Of a stretch of DNA of 64,000 nucleotides, positions 21,381 to 33,284 are shown piece after piece. The translations under genes were made by a program, and so were the position numbers. Positions within the stretch are counted from its first letter, which is position 1. Each line of letters opens with the position of its first letter. Source of the DNA: Siphonodentalium dalli (taxonomy: Eukaryota > Mollusca > Scaphopoda > Gadilida > Siphonodentaliidae). The notes beneath the pieces were generated by a model that had not been told where the DNA came from, did no database searches, and worked only from the letters and a program-made list of their open reading frames with translations. The stretch is from contig CP136068.1 of NCBI GenBank assembly GCA_032622095.1, forward strand, positions 148,813,365 through 148,877,364. Direction: 5' to 3'.

Positions 21381-22430
21381 AAACATATTAACTCTTCAGA
21401 AACATCACTGATAGTTGTCCAAATCACTAGAAAATGGTATCATCGTGACCGCCGTTCTATTCCGCATACGTCGTCACTATTCTGCATCCGTTCCGTTCAT
21501 GCGTTCCGCGAAGCCGACATGAATTTCGACGATCCGTCAATGCTGCTGCTACAGCACAAAGACGTTACGCCTAATACACAGACGGGGAGCGGATGGAAGC
21601 CGGTACGTACAATACATAGTTTTTTTTCTGATTTTACTTTTCATGGAATGGAACAAAAGTTGTAGGATGGGTTAACCAGTCTTTAAAATCAGAGTCGCTT
21701 AAAGGACAATCATAATGCATTAATTGCATTATGATGAAAATTACTCATAATATGGACATTTTTGTTCTCTGGACCGGAGCCATGGATATTGGTCTGGAAA
21801 TTAGAGGCAATGTCTCACTCTGCCCCATGTCTAACTGTGCCCCACCTTCCCATACACCTGTTTACTCTCACAGTTATCAATTATAATCAAAAGTTAAACT
21901 AAAAAGATTTTGTGTGCAGGTAAACATTATGAAAAGTGTAAAGTTTTTCAGTGGTGGTTACACGTATGGCCATTTGGAGGTTAATAATATTACAATGTGA
22001 CTGATATCACATCGAATCGTCAACATCGGTGCATTAATCATCAAAGTCTGCCGCAAGCTTGTTACCATGAGACGTCGGAAGTTTCATGTTTAATATTTTG
22101 AAATAAAATAAAATATACCTGTGTACATAATTGTACAGAATCGGATTATCAGTGTTTTTATAATTAAACTAAATGGTTCGGTGTATGATTGTAAGCGAAA
22201 GCGAAATAATAACGATGTGTGTGTGTTTAATTATTTCCTCAACGTCTCAAGTATCATTGTTCATACAGTATGACACTTATATGAGTCCGTTGCGACACTA
22301 CAGTCTTGGGATCGGATCATATGGCAACATAATGAAAAGCCTTCGGTTTACCATTGAATCATGCTCCACGTAATATCTTATACGTGCGCTTTCTGTTGTC
22401 ACTTATGAAGTGACCTCAATTTATTACATG
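21381..22430. other. No gene seen
   Basis: An open frame of 99 codons (21366-21665) partly overlaps the LINE remnant and has no recognised motif. A short perfect repeat around 21708-21736 (ATAATGCATTAATTGCATTAT) forms a small palindrome. Nothing else is supported. Confidence 0.35.
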
Positions 22431-22435
22431 TACTT

Positions 22436-22625
22436 GGGGCCTCGGTGGCTCAGTCGGTAAGGGGTTTTCTTCCAGACTTGCTCTCCAGCGCTGGCGATAT
22501 GGGTTCAGTTCCCGGTGGAGTCATGCTACGTTTATTTTATTTGACTTCAACTTGTGTGATTTGAAGAGGCCAAACTGGCACCCTCTGAGTTAGGGCGTTG
22601 TCGCGGCAACAACATTGATACACAT
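22436..22625 (+). mobile_element. tRNA-derived SINE
   Basis: A box-A-like GGTGGCTCAGTCGGTAAGG (from 22444) and a box-B-like GGGTTCAGTTCCC (22501-22513) lie at tRNA-like spacing, as expected of an internal Pol III promoter. The acceptor and anticodon arms do not fold as a working tRNA, and a non-tRNA tail with GCGTTGTCGCGGCAACAAC follows. This fits a SINE head better than a tRNA gene. The 3' boundary is approximate and no target-site duplication was identified. Confidence 0.75.
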
Positions 22626-22929
22626 AAAATTGCCACTATAAACGTTAACCATATATACTGTTGTGTTTTAATGTCACGGATGGCCTTGGTTGTAGGTCAT
22701 AAATTAGAAACAGAAGTTACCAAATTATGAGCATTTTACTCAATAATATACTAATAGACGTCGGATAATATACATGCGATATTATCAACAAAACACGTGA
22801 GCCGAGCGTTTGTTTATATACAGCACGTAAATAATGAGCAAAACACTGTATATATATATTGGGCGTTTTTTTGTTGTTGCACAATTTAAAACAAACAATA
22901 TAATGCCTGAAGTATGTACAGTTGTAAAT

Positions 22930-23085
22930 AGACACATCTATGCACACATGGACGAGATTATCGCGATAAACAAGCGGCTATCGTTCCGAACAGGTGAGCC
23001 ACTGCTTATAATTCATGTATGGGAACGACGTTTTGTGACCCCCTTTTTGGTACAAAAGTTATGAAAATACACATTTGAGAATTGG
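22930..23085 (+). mobile_element. Fragment of a Helitron family
   Basis: GATTATCGCGATAAACAAG..GGTGAGCCACTGCTTATAATTCATGTATGGGAACG resembles 56878-56955 (AATTAATCGCGACAAACAAG..GGTGAGCCACTACTTACAATCC..GAGAATGCCG) and, more weakly, 16548-16580. No ends are preserved, so it is probably a 3'-subterminal remnant. Confidence 0.5.
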
Positions 23086-23315
23086 GCATTCTCCATTCGA
23101 ACAATATGCCACAGTAGAAACCGTAATAATAGTAGCAGTAGCAGCAGTATAATCACTTGTTAACGTGACATGTCCATTACATATATATTACATAACGTAC
23201 ACTGGCCATTTCGGTCACGCGGAAAAATATAGACTAAACAAATGTCAAGACAGACTAGGTGGACAAACTACCTTGATAATAATATATGATAGGATGGGAC
23301 AATATAATATACTAA

Positions 23316-23971
23316 TCTCATATATATTTTGAAGACCTCTGTCTGTCTGTATGTCCTTTATAGAATCGAAAACGGATTGACCGATCGAGACCAAACTTCC
23401 TATCCAAAGGTAAAATACCACGGGAATCGTCGACGTCGCATTTTGGACAAGCTCTGAGCAATGATTCTCCACTCCCAATCATAAAAATCACCGCAAACGC
23501 CACTCGGGGGTTAAGGCATCAACGATTTTATATTGACCATATTCGGAGATGTTAACGACGAACGCTCTTTATTGCAATCGACATAGCTAAACGACTACCA
23601 CATGCGTGTGAAATACGGATGAGAAACGCAAAATGCAATTATCTCGATTAAAAAGACAGAATTGATATAAGAAGCGTTTGTTTACAATTCAACGCAACCT
23701 TATCGCTCGAAATATTTTGCAGAGAGATTTCACGACGGGACCGGTACCATGAATTAACTCATTGAAAAACAAAGAATGCGTTGTCTGTCGTTCATCGATT
23801 TGAAATTTGCTATGTGAATGTATCTTGCCCCGGATACTAATTTGATCGGGTCGCCGAGCCCGTGCGACGCCAGCTTCGCGCATGCGCAGACAATATCTCG
23901 GAAACTGGTGGAGCTATCGACTTGAAATTTGGTTTTTGAATAGCCCGGACAACGTCGGGCTCATCGGCTAG
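23316..23971 (+). mobile_element. Short non-autonomous Helitron (656 bp)
   Basis: It begins TCTCATATATATTTTGAAGACC followed by CTGTCTGTCTG, and ends GCCCGGACAACGTCGGGC (a perfect 5-bp-stem hairpin or better), eight or so bases, then CTAG. Flanks are A (23315) and T (23972). Its 3' third (CGCATGCGCAGAC..GGTGGAGCTATCGACTTGAAATTTGG) is the reverse complement of sequence in the 59790-61123 element, so both belong to one family. No protein is encoded. Confidence 0.88.
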
Positions 23972-24194
23972 TATTATATATAGATAAATTTCTTACCCAT
24001 CACATGCCATTCATACACATATATGATGTTCTCGTTAATATGTCTGTTAACAATTTCGACAAAGGCAGCTTCAAATTCATTATTTCTGGAAAATCCGAAC
24101 AAACAAACGGACAGACAGACGGACATACATACATATCCTAGCGTGAACTGTAGCCGTTTATATAAATGAATATGTTTATATACTATATAATATA

Positions 24195-25211
24195 CTAGCA
24201 GGTGGACCCGACTTCGTCCGGGTTGTTCCCCTCTGCTTTTCGGCGAATTGCGCGATTTGACCTTGAGTTGTCCATTTTGAAGGTCAATGTGAGGTGGGGT
24301 CACGATTTGACCCGTCCAAAACACTGCCCGGACAAAAGTACCCGACAAAAGTACCCGTCGAAATCCATCCGGTTTTACCCGATTAGACATCGCATTGATC
24401 ATTTTGAAGGTCAAGGTCGGGCCGGGGTCACGGTTTGACCCGTCCAAAACACTTCCGGACAAAAGTACCCGTCGAAATCCATCCGGTTTTACCCGATTTG
24501 ACCTTGAATTGATCATTTTGAAGGTCAAGGTCAGGTCCGGGTCACGATTTGACCCATCCAAAACACTCAGTGGACAAAAGTAACCCTATGTATCAAATTT
24601 CGTGGAAATCCCATCAATATGCGCGATTTGACCTTGAATTGACCCGATTTCAAGGTCAGTGCCATGTCGCACGGGCAAATGAATAGGCTTATGACACTTC
24701 CCATACGAATGTATACCTAGACACTAATTTTCGAAATCCCGTGATATTCGGGCGTTTGTCCTTGAAATGACCCGATTTCAAGGTCAAGGTCACGTCGCAC
24801 GGGCAAATTAATAGGCCTGCACCAATCCCCGGCCGAAAGCACCCTCACATACCAAGTTTAATCGAAATCCCGTGATATTCGGGCGTTTGTCCTTGAAATG
24901 ACCCGATTTCAAGGTCAAGGTCACGTCGCACGGGCAAATTAATAGGCCTGCACCAATCCCCGGCCGAAAGCACCCTCACATACCAAGTTTAATCGAAATC
25001 CCGTGATATTCGGGCGTTTGACCTTGAAATGACCCTATTTCAAGGTCAATGTCACGTCGCACGGACAAATTAACAGGCACATGCTACTGCACGGCCGAAA
25101 GTATCCCCACATACCAAGTTTTATCGAAATCGGTTCTGTCGTTTTCGAGTCCATCGCGAACAGACAGACAGACACACACACACAGACAGATCTTCCAAAA
25201 TATATAATAGA
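24195..25211 (-). mobile_element. Helitron A of a head-to-tail array
   Basis: On the minus strand it starts TCTATTATATATTTTGGAAGATCTGTCTG and ends with the CCCGGACGAAGTCGGG near-palindrome, then TCCACCTGCTAG. The interior is built of GACCTTGAATTGACC / TTGAAGGTCAAGGTCA modules; a segment of about 125 bp (CCCGTGATATTCGGGCGTTTG to CACGTCGCACGGGCAAATT) is repeated almost perfectly at about 24735-25080. Open frames here are artefacts of the repeated modules. Confidence 0.88.
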
Positions 25212-25965
25212 CTAGCAGGGTGACCCGACTTCGTCCGGGCTGTTTTCTCTCTGCTTTTCGGCGAATTGCGCGATTTGACCTTGAATTGACCATTTTGAAG
25301 GTCAAGGTCAGGTGTGGGTCACGATTTGACCCATCCAAAACACACCCTGGATAAAGTACCCGACAAAAGAACCCGTCGAAATACATCCGGTTTTACCAGA
25401 CTTGACCTTGCATTGACCATTTTGAAGGTCGATGTCACGTTGGGGTCACTATTTGACCCGTCGAAAACACTTCGTGGACAAAAGTAACTCTATGTATCAA
25501 ATTTCGTCGAACTATGTCCGTTTTACCTGATTTGACCTTGAATTGACCTTTGAAGGTCAATGTCGGGTCGGGGTAACGATTTGACCCGTCCAAAAAACTG
25601 CCTGTTCAAAGGTAACTCTAGGTATCAAATTTCGTCGAAATCCGTCCGTTTTACCAGATTTGACCTTGAATTGACATTTGTGAAGGTCAAGGTCAGGCCG
25701 GGGTAAAGTTTTGACCCGTCCAAGGGCTGCCCGTCCAAAAGCAACTCTAGGTATCAAATTTCGTCGAAATCCGTCCCGTTTTACCCGATTTGACCTTGAA
25801 TTGACCTTTTTGAAGGTCAATGTCAGGTCGGGGTCACGATTTGACCCGCCCATGACAAAGTACTCCCACACACCAAGTTTCATCGAAATCGGCCGTTTTC
25901 GAGTCCATCGGGAACAGACAGACAGACAGACACACACACCCTGATCTTCCAAAATATATAATATA
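25212..25965 (-). mobile_element. Helitron B of the array, abutting A and C
   Basis: Its 3' end CTAG (25212-25215) touches the 5' GA/TC end of element A with no intervening bases. The 5' end near 25965 reads TATATTATATATTTTGG on the minus strand, so the expected TC is changed to TA. The interior is the same GACCTTGAATTGACC module family and the CACACACA/CAGACAGA-rich subterminal segment lies near the 5' end. Confidence 0.85.
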
Positions 25966-26614
25966 CTAGCATGTGGACCCGACTTCGTCCGGGCTGTCTG
26001 CTTTTCGGCGAATTTCGCGATTTGACCTTGAATTGTCCATTTTGAAGGTCAAGGTCAGGTGGGGTCACGATTTGACCCTATCCAAAACACTGCCCGGACA
26101 AAAGTACCCGACAAAAGTACCCGTGGAAATCCATCCGGTTTTACCCGATTTGACCTCGAATTGATCATTTTGAAGGTCAAGGTCGGGGTCACGACTCGAT
26201 CCGTCCAAAACACCCAGTGGACAAAAGTAACCCCACGTATCAAGTTTCGTCGAAATCCCATCAAAATTCGCGATTTGACCTTGAATCGACCCGATTTCAA
26301 GGTCAAGGTCACGTTGCACGGGCAAGTGAATATGCTTACGACACTCCCCGTACGAAAGTATCCCCAGACATTAATTTTCATAGAAATCCCGTGATACTCG
26401 GGCGTTCGACCTCGAAATGACCCGATTTCAAGGCCAAGGTCACGTCGCATGGGAAAATGAACAGGCCCATGCCAGTCCACGGCTGAAAGTAACCCCACAT
26501 ACCAAGCTCAGCCGTTTTCGAGTCCATCGCGAACAGACAGACAGACACACACACCCTCACTCACACACACCCACACACACCCTCACACACATATCTCCCA
26601 AAATATATAATAGA
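25966..26614 (-). mobile_element. Helitron C of the array
   Basis: 3' CTAG at 25966-25969 with the hairpin CCCGGACGAAGTCGGG next to it (minus strand). The 5' end at 26614 reads TCTATTATATATTTTGGGAG on the minus strand. The outer flanks of the whole array are A (24194) and T (26615), so all three copies share a single A|T target. Confidence 0.88.
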
Positions 26615-26624
26615 TGTTATAGAT

Positions 26625-27290
26625 GTAGAGATATATATGCCTGCCATTATGAAACACGGAGTTGGTAATGGCATCTCGACATGGTTCAGTCGGTCAGGTG
26701 CATAGAACATTATTGATATCTTATCTATATTTCGGCGAGAAATATAGCATTGTGCACATGGGGGGTCTGGGTAAAAGGCGGAGACGGAGTTTGTAATATC
26801 ATGTTTACACATGGTGCCCATGAGTCCCGGTCGGTGACTCAGACGACCAGGTGCATAGCATATTATTGATATCTTTCTATATATTTCGGCGAGAAATATA
26901 GCATTGTGGGGGTCTAGGTAAAAGGCGGACACGGAGTTTGTAATAGCATGTTTATACATGGTGCCCATGAGTCCAGGTTGGTGACTCAGATGGCCAGGTG
27001 CATAGCGCATTATTGCTGTCTATAGTTTGACGAGATATATAGCTGTGTCGGGGACTGGGGAGACTGTGAAATACGGATGTGGTAATACCGTGTCTATAAT
27101 GGTGCCTGTGTGTACCATTTTGGTAAATCGGTCGGTCAGGTGCATAGCGGATTATTGATATATTATCCATATATCCACACGAGACATATACAAAATGTGT
27201 GTGTATGGGGAGGTCTGAATACAAGGCGGCCACGGAGTTTGTAACGGCGTGTCTCCATGGTGCACATGAGTCCCGGTCGGTGACTCATTT
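26625..27290. repeat. Degenerate tandem repeat, unit about 142-160 bp, four to five copies
   Basis: GGTCAGGTGCATAGAACATTATTGATATC and variants recur near 26690, 26849, 26993 and 27135. Units also share TATTTCGGCGAGAAATATAGC and GGCGG.CACGGAGTTTGTAAT. The open frames on the minus strand reflect the repeat. Confidence 0.85.
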
Positions 27291-27417
27291 GATGCGTGTT
27301 GTCAATAGACTCGTGCTCTGTTCAAAATTTGTGCACACTTCAGCCGACGATGCTGGTGAATCTAACACTAAATATAGCACATCTCGACCAATCATAATCA
27401 CGATGCAGGCTTTCGAG

Positions 27418-27478
27418 AACCAACACATGCGTATATCAGCATGTGGTGTACATGCGTATATCAGCATGTGGTGTCTTC
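27418..27478. repeat. Two-copy 29-bp tandem repeat
   Basis: ATGCGTATATCAGCATGTGGTGT occurs twice, separated by 29 bp. Confidence 0.8.
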
Positions 27479-27479
27479 A

Positions 27480-28625
27480 AGACTTCAAATAAAGTAGGGG
27501 GGTCCTAAATATTTTACCTTTTTTAGTTTCCAGCCACTGTTTGTCAACTGCTCGAGCTTTCTGAACCAAAGCCATCTATATACACTGTGTTCTTCCTTAT
27601 GTAACTATCCATTGTCCACACACTCAGTCAATGGTGATATTGTTCCAATTCGTGGTGTGTTCTAGTCTTCACATTGGGAAGGGGGTAATACAAACAATAC
27701 AAAAAAAATCGAATTATTAATTTTCCGGTCGCTTTTTGTAAAGTGTCCCTGGCTGTTGGGTACCAACCTATCTATAAACAGAAGTGTACTTCCTGATAGA
27801 ATAGCCATTTTTCCAGATCGTCGTTTGACATTGGGAGAACATCCATTCAGTTCATAATTGGTTCAATGGTTTACATGGAGTATGGATCCCTCAAAATTCG
27901 CCATTATCATTTGCCATCTGCTTTTTTGTAAAGTGCCACGGTGCTCCCGTGAACAGTTGGTTCCCAAGAGCATTGCATCTTTTCTGACAGTTAAAATTAG
28001 CCATTTTCGTTTGCCGGCTGCTTCTTATAAAGTGCCATAAGCTTTCTGAAACCATCTCATCCATAACAGATGCGTATATCAGGATAATACTATCATTTGT
28101 CGACAACCTCTGTTCACATTGAGAGCATATTATTTGTTTAAGACTTTAAGTTGGACAGTGGGGTCCTCAAAACCTAGAAAATTCGCCTTTCGTGTTTGCC
28201 AGCCGCTTTTTGTAAATTGCCCCACGATTTCAGGGGAATCAAACCACCCATACCAATTGGTAATCCCGTGCTAGCTATACTTTTCGTTCAACACTCAGCT
28301 AAGTTTGAGGGCATATTACTTTTGTCCATGGTGTGTTCATGATATTAAATGGATGAAAGGGTCCCCATAAACAGTGAGTATTCGCCTTTCTCGGTTTCCA
28401 ACCGCCTTTTGTAAAGTGACCCAGACATTTAAGAACCAACCCATCCATAAAATATGTGAACTGCTTGATATAGCGTCCATTTATCTACACCGTCAGTTAA
28501 TACTGGGAACATATCGCTTCAGTTCATTGTGGGTTCAAGACTTCAAGTGAGATAGAGTTGCCTCAAAACAAAGAAAATTGTTGGTCCCCAAGAGCATTGC
28601 ATATTTTCTGAAAGAACAGCCATAG
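27480..28625. repeat. Highly diverged tandem repeat, unit about 190-220 bp, five to six copies
   Basis: Each unit has GGGTCCTCAAAA-like sequence, a TTCGCC..TTTCGTTTGCCAGCCGCTTTTTGTAAAGTG stretch, a polar ACCAACCCATCCATAAA region and ACATTGGGA.CATAT..TTCA. Units begin near 27495, 27660, 27885, 28155 and 28365. One unit appears partly duplicated at 27890-28060. Confidence 0.75.
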
Positions 28626-28659
28626 TTTATGATATATACAATACAATATCCATTGTTTC

Positions 28660-29835
28660 TATATTTTGGTCGATTTAGAGGGACTCTTAATAATCACTAT
28701 GACAGCAACAATGATTTTGTTCTGTATATGTTAGTCTATAAATACTTAAGTTCTACAAACTCGCTAGATATTAATATAAAATTACATGTTATAAATAGCA
28801 TTTGTTGTTGTTGTAACTGGGGTGTTTGGAAGCCTGAGGATATGTTTAACCATTTACCAAACAGAACGACCATGTGCCAATGCATTCTCTTATATATGCG
28901 AGTCGACCATAGGTCGCCTCGCATATATAAGAGAATGCATTGGCTTAACACATTAAAAATTATAAAATTGTTAAAGAATGTAAGAAAAAATGGTAAAAAG
29001 TGTTAAAAAGTGTTTTTAGGCCAATGCATTCTCTTATATATGCGAGGCGACCTATGGTCGACTCGCATATATAAGATAATGCATTGGCACAGGGCATAAC
29101 TGAAACGATCACAATGTGGTCAATGAGCCGGTTCCAATGATATCCATATTTGTATGGTTTTATTGAGATAGACCGAAGATATTTTAGGCTGTTGAAGCTT
29201 TATTTGGCCGGTTTTGGCCGTTTTGTTGGGTAAAGGGTTAACCACGCTCGCGGTGTCTATGGGTCCGTTTTTCATCACATGAGTCATTATTTGGTCCCCA
29301 TTATAATTATTTAGAAAAGTCTGTGTTGTCGTTATCATAAATATGCATTGTTCTACCAAAACGTGTTTGGGGGAGCGGTAGCTAAAATCCAAACCATTCA
29401 CAATTTCTGTCACATTCTTTCTACAGATATCCAGATAACTACTGAGCCACATGAATTATATAGTTGGCCATGTGTTGTTTATAACAAATATTTTAGTACT
29501 ATACAGTCGATGTTAATGCATACATAATTACCTGTTATCAATAAACTATGTTGCTGTTGTAACTGGGGGTCTGGAATCTTGAACACATCTGTAATAAATT
29601 GAACGGTATATTTGGACAAAACTTTCAGTACAAGATTCATATTGGGTCTCATTAAGATAAAATTAGAAAAAGTTTGTAAAGTCGTTAACAAAAATAATTT
29701 TTCGAACAAAAACGTGTTAGGGGTAGGGTAGCTGTAATCGAGTATTGCCAAACCGTTAAAAATTATGTTAACTCTTTCTTCCTATGCTTGTCAGATAACT
29801 ACTGCACCATATGGATTAAATATTTTGGCATTATT
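28660..29835. repeat. Diverged tandem duplication of about 350 bp, one copy carrying a MITE
   Basis: Copy 1 (28700-28845 plus 29242-29460) and copy 2 (29480-29830) share TGTTGCTGTTGTAACTGGGG, GTCGTTA.CA.AAAT, CAAAACGTGTT.GGGG and CAGATAACTACTG..CCA. The MITE at 28846-29241 is present only in copy 1, so it inserted after the duplication. Confidence 0.75.
28846..29241 (+). mobile_element. piggyBac-like MITE, copy 1
   Basis: Flanked by TTAA on both sides. The left terminus is CCATTTACCAAACAG and the right terminus is TGTTGGGTAAAGGG, whose complement begins CCCTTTACCCAACA, so the left end has decayed by a few substitutions. TTAA duplication and CCC-starting ends are the piggyBac signature. The interior carries two 69-bp hairpins (28876-28944 and 29020-29088) in opposite orientation around an AT-rich spacer. 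No transposase. Confidence 0.88.
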
Positions 29836-30245
29836 GCAATATCCGTTTGAATGATAATATTTTTAAAATAATATTTTTGTGAAAAAGAGCGATTTTTCAG
29901 CAAAAAATAAATGTTTCGGCTCCAAATGGCATGACAATCTAAATTAACCAACACTGTTTGCATATTAAGTAGAGATATGATATGACATAGTTATTTTAAC
30001 ACCAACAATGTTGGAAAATAAGTTAGGACATAGCCACAGGGCTCGCTTTACCAAAATCGTTAATTTCTGGAATAAGTCACTGGTGGGTATCGTTCATCGT
30101 CGATTTGACAATATCCACCACCAATTCCGTTATTTTTCACTATAATTTTCGTACAATTTCGTCCTTCAAAAAAATTTGGTTTCAACTTGTTCTACCGTGG
30201 GTAGGGGTACCCGACCACTGTTGGTGTTTGGCCGCTGCACTAATG
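29836..30245. other. No gene seen
   Basis: AT-rich, no motif recognised. Confidence 0.35.
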
Positions 30246-30249
30246 GTAT

Positions 30250-30445
30250 CAACTGCACTGACCCATCTACGGTTCGTAATGTAGCATACACACACATGCG
30301 TTCACACAAACTGCTCTGGGTGGCACAACGAATGGCTCTAAAATGCTAAATCAATTGCTTACCAACTTGTTAGTAGGCAAACATGTGTTGACACGCATTA
30401 TTATGTGTATGCTACTAACATTTGAGCTATGAAGCATGGCACTTA
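30250..30445. repeat. Dispersed repeat family X, copy 1
   Basis: ACCCATCTACG..CATGCGTT.CACACAAAC.GCTCTGG..GGCAC.A through ATCAATTG..ACCA.CTTGTT and TATGCTACTAACATTT..GAAGC.TGGC is shared, with gaps, by 47285-47460. Nature unknown. Confidence 0.65.
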
Positions 30446-30589
30446 CAATTGTATACGAGCCTGTTAAACCTACCTCAACCCACCCCCTCATCAACTATAA
30501 TGAGTTGTATATCAATACGGGTTTGAGTAGGGGCCGGAATCGGGGAAAGGAGGAGAGCAACATTAATAGACGCTGATCACATCCAAACT

Positions 30590-30985
30590 TAAAGGGTCTC
30601 AATGCATATTTTAGAAAAAGTCTAATTGATGAATGTTCAAAGACTGGAAGTAATAAATTACGGACATGCCGACTTTTTACACTCAAGTTCGAAATAGAAC
30701 CTTACCTTCTTCACACAAATAAAACATAGGACATTTTTTACTAGACTGCGAGTAAGTAATACTAAATTGGCTATTGAAAAAGGACGCCACACTCAACAGC
30801 ATTGGAACGGAGACTTTTGTATATTGTGTCCCGATGACGCGATTGAATACGAAAAGCATTGTCTTTTATAATTCAGTGCTTGCCACACACCACGTCTTGA
30901 GAAAATTAAGAAGAAACATTCCCCACATATCGAAAGCATGACCCTAAATGAACAACTTGTCAACATTTGATCCAACAATACTCCT
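30590..30985 (+). pseudogene. C-terminal fragment of a third LINE type
   Basis: One frame reads NAYFRKSLIDECSKTG and LRTCRLFTLKFEIEPYLL; after a stop and frame change come FTRLRVSNTKLAIEKGRH and, in another frame, FCILCPDDAIEYEKHCLL. This order (LRTYRxFK..F..E.YL; LTRLRIS.H.L.IE.GRH; C..C....ED..HFLL) is the C-terminal domain typical of a LINE ORF2. At least two frame changes and stops are present and the RT part is absent, so it is a dead 5'-truncated fragment. Confidence 0.72.
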
Positions 30986-30999
30986 AATATATGCAATTT

Positions 31000-32080
31000 A
31001 ATACTTCAATTTGTCATACGATCCGCAGATTTCTCGGCACGCGATGAGCATCTCATAATTTATTAATAAATACATAAATAATAGTCAATGAATACATGTA
31101 GATTAGACGACCTTTTGCACAATCATATATATATCTGATCTGTAATATATTACCTCCTACTATTGTCATATATATAATGAATATACAATGCAATGCATAT
31201 ATGCCATATGCATGCGTACTACGTCCGTATATGGAAGGTTTGTCATTTAAACTTATCTACCGACCCTCATAAACAATGGATCTTTACACAGTTTCATTCA
31301 AATACTTACTGCCGGACATATGCTATCAATCGAACATATCCTCGCGCAAATAGGTTCATAATCAACCATGAGATAATGTACAGTTTGAAGCTATTATCTG
31401 ACTTTAAAAAAATGGCCGAATCCATTGTTTGATGTGTCACGTCATAATGGATTAACTCGAAATTGGGTCAAGACAAGTTGTATCATGTGTTCGGCCCTAT
31501 CCACTCGCTCATTGGCTGCACGGGTGGCACGACATCTTATCCCATTGTCAACTTAATAGACAGGCAGCACCCCATTGTTTTACCGACCGTTGCATGAACA
31601 TGATGTATATACCGACAATGAGTTTATGAATATCATCTGGAATTTTGCCCTTACATTTCGGCATTTGTATGAAATTATTTACGTGAGCGGTATGCATAAT
31701 AGGTGATATGGCGATCTTGTAGTTTGAGATCGCGGGTAATACTGAAAATCGAAGGAAGGACTACATATAATGGGTAATTTGCTTTTCTTTGAATTCCAAA
31801 CAAACAACAAACAAGCAAATTACCCATTATATCAGATTATATGTTTAAATTTATTTTATCAATGATGTGCAACAATTAACAAGAAATACAAAGTAATCAT
31901 AACATTTCAGAAAAACAACATTACAATACTAATAGTAATATATATATCAATTATTGAAAATTCTTCGTGATTTCATTTCTGACCATTTATGAAATGCCTT
32001 GCCAAAGTCAAATTCTGACACTACATGTCCTTCAATAAAGTGTTCCCGCAAAACCTGCCACTGTACTATGTGTCCTTTTG
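31000..32080. other. Mostly featureless stretch with one hairpin
   Basis: No gene is supported; a 79-codon frame at 31193-31432 has no known motif. The only structure is the hairpin at 31766-31831. Confidence 0.35.
31766..31831. repeat. Inverted repeat, 19-bp arms with about 28-bp loop
   Basis: TATAATGGGTAATTTGCTT is followed after a short spacer by its exact complement AAGCAAATTACCCATTATA. Possibly the relic of a very short palindromic element. Confidence 0.85.
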
Positions 32081-32081
32081 C

Positions 32082-32471
32082 TTAACCCTTTACCCAACAA
32101 ACCGGCCAAAACCGGCCAAATAAAGCTTCAACAGCCTAAAATATCTTCGGTCTGTCTCAATAGAACCATACAAATATGGATATCATTGGAACCGGCTCCT
32201 TGACCACATTTTGAAGGTTACAGTTATGCCCTGTGCCAATGCATTCTCTTATATATGCGAGTCGACCATAGGTCGCCTCGCATATATAAGAGAATGCATT
32301 GGCCTAAAAAAAAACTTTTTTTACCATTTTTTCTTACATTCTTTAACAATTTTATAATTTTTAATGTGTTAAGCCAATGCATTCTCTTATATATGCGAGG
32401 CGACCTATGGTCGACTCGCATATATAAGAGAATGCATTGGCACAGGGCCCTTCTGTTGGGTAAAGGGTTAA
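32082..32471 (-). mobile_element. piggyBac-like MITE, copy 2 (reverse orientation)
   Basis: TTAA-CCCTTTACCCAACA at the left and TGTTGGGTAAAGGG-TTAA at the right are exact inverted termini with TTAA duplication. The interior is the reverse complement of copy 1, including two 69-bp hairpins (32235-32303 and 32373-32441). These are near-perfect: the arms contain GCCAATGCATTCTCTTATAT and the loop is GACCATAGGTC. No coding capacity. Confidence 0.93.
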
Positions 32472-33280
32472 GAGCATACTGCACGAGATCGTCGACATCA
32501 GTCATGCCTTTCTTCTCCTTGCACATACTTCGAAATGTCTCTATTTCAGATTGAATGTCATTTTAGAAGGATGTTGCGTGTCTGATGCATGGTTGCCGAA
32601 ATCTAACTTGCGCTTACGGTTCATATTTGTTATATGTCACAGTTTGTGAAAGCTGAGTTACGAAGAACATATTTATGATAATTTATCTAACACCTACTAT
32701 CAATACACAGCTTCCTAACGATGTAGACTTCAGGAAGCCCTTTGTTTGGCTAATGTTTGTCAAATTGGAGTCAATAAAATAAAATAAGTCGATCTGACAT
32801 AAGCCGCGAATCTATTATATGCTTTCAATTAGGACCCAATTAGCTATGTCGCGACCGGATGTCGATGTGTGTTTTGTTTCCGACTGGTTGACTGCAGGCT
32901 TTATTATATGCCCGATGGGTACCAATTGCCAAACGTCAAAAAGCTAGGTGCCACCTTTTGTAGCCAATCGGGATATTTTTGGAGCCATTTCATATTTTTT
33001 ATAGCAATTTGCTAAATTGGCAATAGGCAGCGCGAACCCTGCACAGGATTGATGCCATAGCCATGTTTTAAGAGTCACTAATGACACTACAAAACTCTCA
33101 TTTTCAGTTCCTTATGGCCTCAAAATGATGCGATACTGCGACGATTATGAACCTACACATATCCTATTATAAGCTTATATACCGTGCTGATTTTCGAGAG
33201 AATACGTTGGTCAATCAACGATAGAGTCGGTCGCTTGTTACACTGAACTTCTAGGTCCGAATCGGCATCTCTGATTTAGA
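32472..33280. other. No gene seen
   Basis: No motif or repeat recognised beyond scattered AT runs. Confidence 0.35.
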
Positions 33281-33284
33281 CTAT

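Noticed and set aside
22436-22520. Functional tRNA gene
   Set aside because: Box A and B are present, but the arms do not form a proper cloverleaf and a non-tRNA tail follows; SINE is the better call.
23974-26498. Long-looking frames of 130-195 codons on the minus strand
   Set aside because: Translations of the GACCTTGAATTGACC modules inside Helitrons; no motif and repeated patterns (DLTLTFK).
28629-29006. 125-codon open frame
   Set aside because: It spans a duplicated segment and the MITE hairpins; the RMHW/LYMR residues arise from the palindrome and reappear on both strands.
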